NCBI GenBank assembly: GCA_028278125.1
Contig: JANQEY010000133.1
Coordinates: forward strand, 1-36,880
Length of the DNA stretch: 36,880 nt
Reading direction: 5' to 3'
Source of the DNA: a bacterium
Lineage (GTDB): Bacteria; Electryoneota; Electryoneia; Electryoneales; Electryoneaceae
The notes under the pieces are model-generated. The model was not told the origin of the DNA. It worked only from the letters and a program-made list of their open reading frames with translations, and did no database searches. Shown here in pieces: positions 7,107 through 15,715 of the stretch (the stretch's first letter is position 1; every line of letters starts with the position of its first letter). Made by a program: the position numbers and the translations under genes.

Positions 7107-8780
7107 TTATCTCAACAATACTACTTTTCGAATATCTGTTGCTCCCGGTGCGGAATACTGAAGGAAATAAATGCCTGTTGCCAATTGTTCGAAATTGATC
7201 CTGCTGTTATTTAGTCCCGGTTGTACTGGTAATTGCTTCGAAAATACTTCCCGTCCAAGTATATCGAAGAGGTCTACTCCGATTATTCCATTCGCAGGTG
7301 CTTCGGACGAAATAGAGAGTGAAGCATTAAATGGGTTAGGATATATATCCAGCAGATTATAGCTGTCCGGTATACTTTGCTCATGCGAATTCTCGGGAAC
7401 ATCGTCAGCATCCCCGTAGAGGATATGGAATACCTGCTCGCTTAAGACATTATCATCCTGGCTGTATGCTTCAACCCACCATTCGGAATCAAGCCCCTCC
7501 TCCCATGGCAGGGGTGGAAAATCGAGGAAGTTAAATGGATCCATTGTGAATGTTGTGTCGTCCAGCAGCTCTGATGAAACGATACCTGTAAATGATTCAG
7601 CATAGAACCTGTACTGAACCAAACCTTCAGGATCAGCATCTGTCGATGAATGCCAGGTGAACGTGATGTTGATAATGTCTATCGGTTCATAATGCGCATA
7701 GTTTTCCGGCGAGATAAGTGAGAAAGATGTTGGTGGCACAAGGTTTTCATTTTTTTCAAATGTCCAGGTTTCATTTGACCGGGTAAAATGACCCGGAATA
7801 TCGTAGGCACGAACAAACCATCTCCAGTTCCCATCTTCGCCAACCCAGGTAAATGATGTTTCTTCAATACCAGGGAATGAATCCACCTGTGTTGTATCGT
7901 TGGCATCCTGGATAAACAACGTGTATGAAACGGCATCACCCGCTGCCGAATCCGGATCAATGGATTCCTGCCACATAAATACAAGGGTGTCATTCTGAAC
8001 AAGGCTGTCGGGTACCGGTTGGAGCAGAGAAAATGGTTCCGGTGGCGCGGGTCCCGACAGAATCCCATCGTCCACCTGCCTCAACAGTCCCGAATCAGTG
8101 TCTGAAAGCCATAAATATTCCTCATCATGCGCCAGCCCCATGGGAGCTTCCACACCGATCATAGGGTATGAATTGATGTCATCTCCTAGTTCCATATCAA
8201 CCTGGTAAATCCTGGGCACACCGTTACCATCTTCACCGGCAATCCAGAGATAACCGGCGCCATATGTCAAGCCAAAGGGATCGTCCACCGGACAGTCTAT
8301 AATTTCCAGGACGGTTCCGTTATTGGCAATTTTGAATAGTTCAGCCGGATTCTCTCCGTTTGCCACCCAGATATTTTCACCGTCCCAGGCTAGCCCCAAT
8401 GGGTATTCATAGGCGATGGGATTTATTACTCCCTGGATTACACCGCTTGTGGGATGTATCCTGTAAATTGTTGGTCCAGTGGGATCACTCTGCCAGAGAT
8501 AATCTCCATCATAGGCGAGCCCATAAGGAACATCACCCTGGAAAGTTACCATCCCGATTACTATTCCGGATTCCGGATTGATCCTGTAAATCCCCCGATC
8601 CAATTCCGGAGCTGGTATAGCCTGGTAAAGTTCACCATCGACCCAGGTAAGGTCGGCGGTGGAATCGGCAGGAGAATTAATGAACCTGATTACATCTCCA
8701 AAATCCGCAAATAATGAGGAAAATGTAACAAGAAAAAACAATACTGCTAAAGATATCCGGACTGTGATCCTAGCAAGCAT
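7107..8780 (-). CDS. Secreted propeller/fibronectin-like protein with T9SS type A sorting domain
   Basis: The start chosen is the ATG at 8780, which has GGGAGG seven bases upstream and opens a normal signal peptide (MLARITVRISLAVLFFLV, ending near LFA). An upstream ATG at 8822 adds only 14 charged residues. The product has 557 residues. About 15-230 hold five or six repeats of a blade-like segment (GLAYDGDYLWQSD, GLAWDGENIWVAN, GLTYGAGYLWIAG, GLAHDEEYLWLSD), an NHL/YncE-type propeller. Two fibronectin/Ig-like modules follow (about 235-340 and 345-465). The last 80 residues start with YNLLDIYPNPFNASLSI and end with ATGIYFLQYSA...RKVVLLR, the classical T9SS type A sorting domain. It is therefore expected to cross the outer membrane by T9SS and stay surface-attached or be released. 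The ligand is unknown. Confidence 0.9.
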   Translation of the reverse strand: MLARITVRISLAVLFFLVTFSSLFADFGDVIRFINSPADSTADLTWVDGELYQAIPAPELDRGIYRINPESGIVIGMVTFQGDVPYGLAYDGDYLWQSDPTGPTIYRIHPTSGVIQGVINPIAYEYPLGLAWDGENIWVANGENPAELFKIANNGTVLEIIDCPVDDPFGLTYGAGYLWIAGEDGNGVPRIYQVDMELGDDINSYPMIGVEAPMGLAHDEEYLWLSDTDSGLLRQVDDGILSGPAPPEPFSLLQPVPDSLVQNDTLVFMWQESIDPDSAAGDAVSYTLFIQDANDTTQVDSFPGIEETSFTWVGEDGNWRWFVRAYDIPGHFTRSNETWTFEKNENLVPPTSFSLISPENYAHYEPIDIINITFTWHSSTDADPEGLVQYRFYAESFTGIVSSELLDDTTFTMDPFNFLDFPPLPWEEGLDSEWWVEAYSQDDNVLSEQVFHILYGDADDVPENSHEQSIPDSYNLLDIYPNPFNASLSISSEAPANGIIGVDLFDILGREVFSKQLPVQPGLNNSRINFEQLATGIYFLQYSAPGATDIRKVVLLR

Positions 8781-8893
8781 GACTACCTCCCGGTTGGAAG
8801 AAAGTGTGCGGGGACGGGGCATCTATAAGATAGCTCATTGGAGCTCTTTTTCAAAGGTATTGTGATTATCCTTGGATTCTGTCTAAAATTGAT

Positions 8894-11800
8894 CTACCTG
8901 TATCTATTAAATCCCGTATGTAAAAAGGAATCATAAATTCCCGGAATAAGGGGAAGTCCTAAACGGAAATAGAATGAAAAATCTTCATGGTATGAACGCC
9001 ATGCAGTTCCTGCACTTAGTTTGAGAGTCATATTATAGAAAAGATTCCAGCCTGTCCCGAGTTCGAAACCAGCTGAACCACAAGCGTCCTTTTCCAGCCA
9101 GTTACCAAGTGACCTGTTTTCTCCCCAACCAGTTGCTCCCTCGAAAAAAACAGAACCGTAAATTCGTTCCAGGAAAACCGCTCCGAGAAGAATCCCCCTG
9201 TCCGGATATAACAATGGGAAATATAGGGACGCGCCACCTGAGGCGATTTTTCCCAACCTCAAATCAGCCGGGAGATCGTTGTCCATCAAATATCCATTTG
9301 GACGCAACAGGCTACGTGAATAGTCTAAATAACCATCCTGCACCTGTAAAGCCGATTTAAAACCGAGAACAAATCCATCATGAATGACAGGCAGATGATA
9401 ACGAATATTTCCCTGCAACAGGCTACCATCAAGATTACTGTACCCGATTACATCGTTCTCAAGGGCGATGTTGAAACCAAAATACCTTCGCGGAACGGGA
9501 TCACGATTAGCCATAATTGCCTGTCGATAATCATACTCAAACCGTAATCCGTTGTAGTGCCTGACCAATAATCCCCTGTTTAACTGAGTCTGGCGAAATC
9601 GGTCACGATTGATCCAGCCAAAGGAAGGTGTATGCCTGATCGACCAGGGACCTTTATTTCGATATATATCCTGGCTGAATATTATTCCACCCTCCCAGCG
9701 TAACGGGTTTCTCCGGACACCGGTGACGCCCTCAATCGCCCCGGTATAGTCATATTCTGGAACAACTTTCAGGAGATCATCGGGGTACGCTGACAAAAAG
9801 ACAGTTGCGTCCAGTGGCAATGCCCGGTATGTCAGAGAGAATTCCAGGTCCGGACGGTTTGTTTCCAGTCCGTTCAGATATTTTGCCCGTATCTCTACTA
9901 ACTGCAGAGGATCAGTCCCGAAGGTTGCCGCACCAACTGCCGCTTCGTTTACACCACCGGCAAAAGGAATCCAGAACCGGGGGAATATATATTTCCAGGG
10001 ATTATAATTTCTGGTATCCAGATCTTGTGTTTTAGTTCCCGGTTTGCAGATCAAGTCAGAAGGATCAACTTTTTTTATCCTGGTTTTTACCGGTTCATTA
10101 AGCCAGTTACTGGAATCCAGGAGTGCGGGAACAAAACCCTCGTGGGTATAATGAGAATAAACGACTGATTTACCATTAGGTGAAACTGAAGGCTCAATTG
10201 CACCGCTGAGTACCCGTGTTCGCTGCCATGCTGAATCGGCCACGATATCTATTTGGTAGAGGTCGAATACACCTCCGGGATCTGCAGACACCCAGAGTGA
10301 ACCGTCTGGCGAAAATGTTGGATCCCAGGTGCAATCCGCACCGTTAACAGTCAATTCAAAAAGCAGACCTGTTCTCGATTCCCAGAGATATATTTTTTCG
10401 CCGCTTCCTGTATCTGCCACAAAAGCCAGGAGCCGACCATTTTTGCTCCAGGTCGGATCAGCAATGGTACCAAGGATAGTTTTGATGATTGTGACAGGTT
10501 TTCCAGTAGGTTCAGCCTGGCTGTTTAAAGGGATAGTTTTTAAGGCTAATCTCCCTTTCTTGTCGGGAGTTATATATGCCAGTAGACCATTTTCCGGTGA
10601 CCAGGAGGGTGACCAGCCACGGAGAGGAGGATCACCAACCGGCTTTACATCCCCAAAACAATCCGAATAGACAAGGATGGAGGTTTGTTCTTCTAAGGCC
10701 CAGCCAGTCTGTCGGATTTCGCTCGTTATTATACCTTCTCCGAAGAGGGTGAGCTTGTGGTGGTCATGGCTTAATGACGTTCCTTTTACCGGGATAATGT
10801 TTTCATAGGTTTTCGAATCACGTGCCGAGAACGCGTCTACGCCGGGTTTACGAATCAGTGATAATTTCCACGGGCTATCGTAGCTCTCTTCGCTTGCCAC
10901 GATTTCGTTGTTAAATCGCCACAAGGGAGAACGCCAGCTGGTGCGGTTCTTCTTGGTTAATGGGGTGCCTACTGCATAGCCTTCGCGTGTTCTCGCCTGA
11001 GCTTCCATTTTGAATGCCCAGAGACCGTGGGTTTTTAGTCGAAGATAAGACTCGGATACTGACCTTCCCCTGAAACTTCTCCGAAAAGCTATGTCGGGCA
11101 ACAACGGCCAGGCGCCCTGGCTGTACATCCACTCGGCAAGTTTTCCAGTGCCGAATTCACTGGCCAGGTGCTCCGCCATCATTGCACCTGTGATGTAACT
11201 TCTGCTGAGATGTGGTGAGATTATACCGGGATGCGCCGCCTGTCCCAGGCTCCACGGTTTGCCCGCTAATAATTGAGTTGTCCAGAGCATCCTGTAATAT
11301 GAAGAGTTGAGGCGACCACCACCTTCAGCGCTTTCTGTGTATATCGCCAATCCCTCACCAGCCCAGTCTGGTTGAACAGCTGCAGGTGCCAGGACCTCGC
11401 CGAAAACCGGTTTAAGCCACTTGAATAAACCGGTCGACGTTCTAAACTGTGCTATATGTGTCAGCTCATGCGCAAGGACCCTGTCCAGGTAAAGTCCCTT
11501 TTGCGGACGGATACCCTTAGTGAGTACAGGATGAACCGGGAGCTGAATTCGCATGGGGAGGATGGACGCTAAGGCATAGTTTTTATCGACGTCCGGATTC
11601 AGGATTACATGCAAATACCCGGGATCACGGTAATACCATGATGTAATACTGTCAATATGTGCCCTGGTACGCGATGCAACATAACCGGCGATATTTTGAT
11701 ATCCCTCCGGGAAATGTACCGTGATATCATCCAGTTTATATGTTTGCCAGTTTTTACCGGATTTGTACCGTGCGGATAGTGCATCTTCATGAATTATTAG

Positions 11801-11932
11801 AATATGTAAAACTACGAGAAAGAGTTGTAACAGGTTGACTTTCCAATACATTGATGGAGAAAAAAAGCTGGAGTATCTTTTCATTTTTTCTGAAATATTA
11901 CTTTTCTGTTTGTCTATCGATTTTACGTTCAT
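8894..11932 (-). CDS. Outer-membrane HELTH metalloprotease / TolB-like propeller / beta-barrel protein
   Basis: This 1012-residue protein (from the ATG at 11932; a TTG at 11962 would add ten) begins with a long N-terminus and a hydrophobic segment (about 31-48, VNLLQLFLVVLHILII). Next is a gluzincin-like peptidase region of the peptidase-MA type: HELTH at 155-159, two probable zinc histidines plus the catalytic Glu, with the third ligand probably the Glu in WAGEGLAIY (190-198). About 320-640 contain TolB/WD40-like blades (GWSPSWSPENGLLAYI, DPTWSKNGRLLAFVA, DPTFSPDGSLWVSA, EPSVSPNGKSVVYSH). The C-terminal 350 residues alternate strands and turns and resemble an Omp85/BamA-type barrel. It probably sits in the outer membrane. 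The active-site motif is intact, but the substrate is unknown. No strong ribosome-binding site is seen at any candidate start. Confidence 0.85.
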   Translation of the reverse strand: MNVKSIDKQKSNISEKMKRYSSFFSPSMYWKVNLLQLFLVVLHILIIHEDALSARYKSGKNWQTYKLDDITVHFPEGYQNIAGYVASRTRAHIDSITSWYYRDPGYLHVILNPDVDKNYALASILPMRIQLPVHPVLTKGIRPQKGLYLDRVLAHELTHIAQFRTSTGLFKWLKPVFGEVLAPAAVQPDWAGEGLAIYTESAEGGGRLNSSYYRMLWTTQLLAGKPWSLGQAAHPGIISPHLSRSYITGAMMAEHLASEFGTGKLAEWMYSQGAWPLLPDIAFRRSFRGRSVSESYLRLKTHGLWAFKMEAQARTREGYAVGTPLTKKNRTSWRSPLWRFNNEIVASEESYDSPWKLSLIRKPGVDAFSARDSKTYENIIPVKGTSLSHDHHKLTLFGEGIITSEIRQTGWALEEQTSILVYSDCFGDVKPVGDPPLRGWSPSWSPENGLLAYITPDKKGRLALKTIPLNSQAEPTGKPVTIIKTILGTIADPTWSKNGRLLAFVADTGSGEKIYLWESRTGLLFELTVNGADCTWDPTFSPDGSLWVSADPGGVFDLYQIDIVADSAWQRTRVLSGAIEPSVSPNGKSVVYSHYTHEGFVPALLDSSNWLNEPVKTRIKKVDPSDLICKPGTKTQDLDTRNYNPWKYIFPRFWIPFAGGVNEAAVGAATFGTDPLQLVEIRAKYLNGLETNRPDLEFSLTYRALPLDATVFLSAYPDDLLKVVPEYDYTGAIEGVTGVRRNPLRWEGGIIFSQDIYRNKGPWSIRHTPSFGWINRDRFRQTQLNRGLLVRHYNGLRFEYDYRQAIMANRDPVPRRYFGFNIALENDVIGYSNLDGSLLQGNIRYHLPVIHDGFVLGFKSALQVQDGYLDYSRSLLRPNGYLMDNDLPADLRLGKIASGGASLYFPLLYPDRGILLGAVFLERIYGSVFFEGATGWGENRSLGNWLEKDACGSAGFELGTGWNLFYNMTLKLSAGTAWRSYHEDFSFYFRLGLPLIPGIYDSFLHTGFNRYR

Positions 11933-11998
11933 GAAGTGCTCGTCAGAGAATTGATAGTACAATATTAATGAGTGATCTTTTATGTATTATCTGATATA

Positions 11999-12562
11999 TT
12001 AATTATTTACGTATTGAAATGCGCTCATGGCAGCTAAAACTGCGCTGGCAATAATCCCGCCTCCAATTAATACCAGCAGCAATGGATGGCTCCAACTGAA
12101 AACATCTGTAGCTGCCAGGACAATCATGGCAACAATCAGGGTAATCATCTGGGTCATCGTTTTAGCTTTACCCAGGAAAGAGGTAACCAGCGGTTTGCTT
12201 TTTGCCGCCTTATATGACCTGAAAATCGTGATAAAAACTTCGCGAGCGGCAATAACTACTACTGATATAATAATCAATATCTTCCATGGACCCCATGATA
12301 GATCAGCTCTCATCATTAGGGCAAAAAATCCGCTAAGTGTTTGAAATTTATCAGCAAGAGGGTCAAGGAACGCACCCAGTTTAGATACCGAATCCATTCT
12401 CCGCGCGATTATCCCGTCTAGCAGATCGGTCAGAGCACTCAGGAGAAAACATAGTGTACCGGCAAGACGCCAGGTCAGCTCAGGTTGAAAAAAACCATAG
12501 AGAAAGACTATAGTCAGCGGGAATCTCAGAATGGTTAAAGTATTTGGAATTTGTTTGAACAT
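11999..12562 (-). CDS. pgsA: CDP-diacylglycerol-glycerol-3-phosphate 3-phosphatidyltransferase
   Basis: PgsA makes phosphatidylglycerol phosphate from CDP-diacylglycerol and glycerol 3-phosphate in the inner membrane. The CDP-alcohol phosphotransferase signature D-x2-DG-x2-AR-x8-G-x3-D-x3-D is complete: Asp46, Asp49-Gly50, Ala53-Arg54, Gly63, Asp67 and Asp71. The flanking protein is a set of transmembrane helices. I start it at the ATG at 12562, giving 187 residues and the typical family opening FKQIPNTLTILR. The frame stays open upstream to 12829, but that extension would overlap the divergent ftsK and has no family similarity. The ribosome-binding site is weak. It shares a 130-base divergent upstream region with ftsK. 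The downstream gene (the metalloprotease) is on the same strand, 66 bases away. Confidence 0.92.
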   Translation of the reverse strand: MFKQIPNTLTILRFPLTIVFLYGFFQPELTWRLAGTLCFLLSALTDLLDGIIARRMDSVSKLGAFLDPLADKFQTLSGFFALMMRADLSWGPWKILIIISVVVIAAREVFITIFRSYKAAKSKPLVTSFLGKAKTMTQMITLIVAMIVLAATDVFSWSHPLLLVLIGGGIIASAVLAAMSAFQYVNN

Positions 12563-12692
12563 AAAAACCGTTTGTTCCCATTTAGGATTTTTGAATATAA
12601 TGAATATGATCCCTGAAAGAATCCCTTTAATCTCCAACTCTTGCGCTGAGCAATGACCTTGGGTACTTTCAAGCGGATTTGAGGTTAATAAT

Positions 12693-15038
12693 ATGCCAAA
12701 GAAGAGCCAAAAGAAGAAAAAGCCGGTCAGGCAGTCAAAAAAGGTTGAAAAAACAAAACGTAGCAGCGTCCGAGATGTTATCGGAATTGCGCTGATAACT
12801 ATCGCTGTTTTGATTGTTGCAGCGGTCATTTCTTATAATCCTAATGATCCTCCCAATGGAAGCGCCGAAGAAGTTTCCAATCGTCTTGGACTCGCCGGCG
12901 CCTGGATTGCGTTTACCCTGATCCATTTTACGTTCGGTCGATGGATTTCGCTGGTTATCCCTGTGCTTATTGCGCTCTTCTCGCTGGAATTGATAAGACG
13001 TAAGGGATTCGGTTTAACTGTTAAGACAAGCCTGATCCTGGTTATAGCTTCTGTCCTCGCCTCAACTTCTTGGGAATTAATCCGCATTTTCAAAGGAATG
13101 CACGGAATCCTCGAGGTTACCGGGTTGGCAGGGTATGGCCTTGCCGGACTAATGACGGGCTGGCTGGGGCATACGGGTTCTTTTATAGTCCTGGCAGGTG
13201 TAATCCTCATCTTTTTAACTATCGTTCTCGGGATCAGGTGGGCTGGGCCTGCTTCGATAGTTCATTCCGCTATTACAGGAATTGGTCATCTCCTGGGTAA
13301 GATGAGAATTCCAAAGGTCGCTCCAATAAAGAAGGCAAAAGCTGAACCCCGGGTTAACAGGATGGATCGTGTCCCGAATAAAGTTGTGGAAGTCGAGGAT
13401 CCTGAACCGGGTATTGAAGAACTTGCGGCGGAGATGCCTGCAAGGGATATTGAGATAGTAAAAGATGAATATGAACCCACCGGTGCCCTGAACTCACAAA
13501 TTGAACAAAAAAAAGAAACTGATGAGAAACAGGATAAAAGAAAACCACCTGAATATATCCTTCCACCGGTAGAATTATTGAATCTGCCTGATATCCCCGA
13601 AGAAGATGAACCCCTTGACGATAATGCATTACGGCAGAAAGCTGCCCTGCTGGAAGACCGTTTACTGGAATTTGGCGTTAAGGCGGAAGTGATCCAGATA
13701 CATCCCGGACCCGTTGTAACCAGGTTTGACCTTAAACCCGCGCCGGGGGTAAAAGTCGGCAGGATTGCTTCACTCCAGGATGACCTGGCACTATCACTGG
13801 CCGCACCGGCTATCAGGATCCAGGCACCAATCCCGGGTGCCGGGGCTGTGGGGATTGAGATCCCGAATAAAAGTGCGCAAATAGTGTTTATAAGAGAAAT
13901 AGTCGAGTCGGCAGTATTCCAGGATAGCGATAGTCCCTTACTGGTCGCACTCGGAAGAACTGCCAAGGGTGATGTGTATGTAACTGATCTGGCAAAACTG
14001 CCCCACCTGTTGATAGCAGGAACAACCGGGTCTGGAAAATCGATCTGCATTAACACGATCATTGCCAGCATCCTGATGCGGAATAAGCCTGAAGATGTGA
14101 TGATCGCAATGGTTGATCCCAAAAAACTTGAGCTGAGCGCATACGCAGAACTCCGTAAACACCATCTCCTTTTCCTTGAAGAAAATGACGAAGTAATTGC
14201 GACAGAATCGAAAAACGCCGTGATGCTGATGCAGAGTATAGTCCACGAGATGGAGGAGAGGTATACAAGACTTGCTGAGGCTGGGGCGAGGAATATAAAT
14301 GAGTTCAATAACCTGGTTGAAGATGGCAAGGTTAAACCGGACGAGGATGGGAACGAGCCTCACCGTTTACCATACCTGGTTGTAATTATTGACGAGCTTG
14401 CTGACCTGATGCTGACTGCAGCCCGCGATATTGAAGAACCAATAGCCCGGCTGGCGCAAATGGCCAGGGCAGTGGGTATTCACCTTGTTGTAGCTACCCA
14501 GAGACCTTCCGTTGATGTCATAACGGGTGTGATCAAGGCAAACTTCCCGGCAAGGATTGCCTTTATGGTAGCATCAAAGATCGACAGCCGTACGATCCTA
14601 GATCGACCCGGTGCGGAAACCCTTCTCGGAAAAGGTGATTGCTTGATATTAACGGGAACTTATCCGCACCCGGTGAGGCTGCATGCTGCATATGTATCAA
14701 CTGATGAAGTTCATAAACTGATAGCGCATGTAGCCCGTCAACCCGCTTTTATCAAACAATGTCAACTGGTATTGCCAGCGACGACCGGTGGGGGTTCTGG
14801 TGGAGGAATTACACCTGACGAAGGTAGGGACGTTCTTTTCGAGGAAGCCGTTCGGCTTGTGGTTCGACATCAGCAGGGATCGGTCTCACTACTGCAAAGG
14901 AGATTAAAAATAGGATACAGCAGAGCGGGAAGGCTATTGGATCAGTTGGAACAGGCGGGTGTTGTGGGACCATTCGAAGGTTCAAAGGCAAGGGAAGTGA
15001 TGATTCAACCTGATGACGTGGAGGAATTCCTCCAATGA
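12693..15038 (+). CDS. ftsK: DNA translocase FtsK/SpoIIIE
   Basis: This 781-residue septal DNA translocase pumps chromosome ends through the division site and activates XerCD resolution. The N-terminus is basic, followed by four transmembrane helices (about 28-48, 68-100, 112-130 and 142-182). A short, charged linker (about 190-290) leads to the motor. Walker A GTTGSGKS lies at 443-450 and Walker B VVIIDELADL ends with Asp567-Glu568. Further RecA-fold landmarks are DPKKLELSAY and ATQRPSVDVITG. A C-terminal winged-helix gamma domain (about 710-781, SVSLLQRRLKIGYSRAGRLL) binds the polar KOPS-type sequences. The start has GAGG about ten bases upstream. The length is that of a short-linker FtsK. 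The stop overlaps the start of lolA (ATGA), an arrangement with the same ftsK-lolA order as in E. coli. Confidence 0.95.
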   Translation: MPKKSQKKKKPVRQSKKVEKTKRSSVRDVIGIALITIAVLIVAAVISYNPNDPPNGSAEEVSNRLGLAGAWIAFTLIHFTFGRWISLVIPVLIALFSLELIRRKGFGLTVKTSLILVIASVLASTSWELIRIFKGMHGILEVTGLAGYGLAGLMTGWLGHTGSFIVLAGVILIFLTIVLGIRWAGPASIVHSAITGIGHLLGKMRIPKVAPIKKAKAEPRVNRMDRVPNKVVEVEDPEPGIEELAAEMPARDIEIVKDEYEPTGALNSQIEQKKETDEKQDKRKPPEYILPPVELLNLPDIPEEDEPLDDNALRQKAALLEDRLLEFGVKAEVIQIHPGPVVTRFDLKPAPGVKVGRIASLQDDLALSLAAPAIRIQAPIPGAGAVGIEIPNKSAQIVFIREIVESAVFQDSDSPLLVALGRTAKGDVYVTDLAKLPHLLIAGTTGSGKSICINTIIASILMRNKPEDVMIAMVDPKKLELSAYAELRKHHLLFLEENDEVIATESKNAVMLMQSIVHEMEERYTRLAEAGARNINEFNNLVEDGKVKPDEDGNEPHRLPYLVVIIDELADLMLTAARDIEEPIARLAQMARAVGIHLVVATQRPSVDVITGVIKANFPARIAFMVASKIDSRTILDRPGAETLLGKGDCLILTGTYPHPVRLHAAYVSTDEVHKLIAHVARQPAFIKQCQLVLPATTGGGSGGGITPDEGRDVLFEEAVRLVVRHQQGSVSLLQRRLKIGYSRAGRLLDQLEQAGVVGPFEGSKAREVMIQPDDVEEFLQ
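15020..15037 (+). promoter_or_regulatory. Palindromic ribosome-binding site of lolA inside the ftsK 3' end
   Basis: GGAGGAATTCCTCC (15020-15033) is a perfect 14-base palindrome ending one base before the lolA ATG at 15035. In RNA, the Shine-Dalgarno GGAGG (15020-15024) can pair with CCTCC (15029-15033) around an AATT loop. Ribosomes finishing ftsK, whose stop is at 15036-15038, would open it. This implies that lolA translation is coupled to ftsK. The base pattern is seen directly; the regulatory role is inference. Confidence 0.5.
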
Positions 15039-15706
15039 ATAATAAACGGCGTATCCCGGTAATAATATTCCTGGTGTTAATCCATATCCTCCTGATCATT
15101 TTTTTACTCTCATCCGTATCATATGCCAGCCCCCCAAGTGGAAAAAAACTGCTGAAATCAATTCAAAAAGCATTTAACGAACTGGAATCATTTTCCTGCA
15201 CATTTACCCAGGAATTTCAGTGGTCACTGGCTGGCCAGGTTGAGATTACCGAAGGAACCATGGAACTTGCAAAAAACGATTGTTTCAGGTTCGAAACTTC
15301 CCACCAGGTAATGGCTACAGATGGAAAAACCCTCTGGCGATACAGCCTGTCCGGGAAGCAGGTGATTATCGAAAACCTCAAAGATGCTGAGCCTGGGGTG
15401 CTTCCCCGGGAGATTCTTTTTGATTTTCCGAAACGTTTTGATTTTGGCGAAGTAAAAGAGTCAGTGATATCAGGGCTACCCGCTTATATGATTACCCTGG
15501 TACCGAAAGAAGATGAACTTGGTGTTGTCGAGGTTAAAGTTTGGATAGATGCAGAAGATTCTTTAACACGACGAATGGAATGGAAGGATGAATCGGGTAA
15601 CAGGACAACATATATTTTGTCCGATATCCTGGTAAATCCACCAATCGAAAAATCACGGTTTTCGCTCCAGTTTCCTGATGAAATAAAAGTATATGACCTG
15701 CGGTAA
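15035..15706 (+). CDS. lolA: Outer-membrane lipoprotein carrier protein LolA
   Basis: LolA receives lipoproteins released by the LolCDE transporter and ferries them across the periplasm to the outer membrane. The 223-residue product has a signal peptide (about 1-31, VIIFLVLIHILLIIFLL, ending SYA). Next is the family's typical start: helix KKLLKSIQKAFNELESFSCT, then the strand FTQEFQWSLAGQVEITEG. The half-barrel continues with 'ATDGKTLWRYSLSGKQVII' and ends with a strand around SRFSLQFPDEIKVYDLR. The length is usual for LolA. Its ATG overlaps the ftsK stop by four bases (ATGA). It serves the lipoprotein traffic that the beta-helix lipoprotein at 28000-30003 would need, though that link is general rather than specific. 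Confidence 0.88.
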   Translation: MNNKRRIPVIIFLVLIHILLIIFLLSSVSYASPPSGKKLLKSIQKAFNELESFSCTFTQEFQWSLAGQVEITEGTMELAKNDCFRFETSHQVMATDGKTLWRYSLSGKQVIIENLKDAEPGVLPREILFDFPKRFDFGEVKESVISGLPAYMITLVPKEDELGVVEVKVWIDAEDSLTRRMEWKDESGNRTTYILSDILVNPPIEKSRFSLQFPDEIKVYDLR

Positions 15707-15715
15707 TTTCAGATA

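Noticed and set aside
12563..12829. 89-codon upstream extension of pgsA
   Set aside because: It overlaps the 5' end of the divergent ftsK and has no family similarity; the PgsA opening motif starts at 12562.
13286..14329. Long minus-strand open frame (347 codons) opposite ftsK
   Set aside because: It lies wholly inside the clear ftsK motor-domain gene. Its Ser/Ile-rich composition is what an antisense reading of this gene produces, it has no family motif and no ribosome-binding site.
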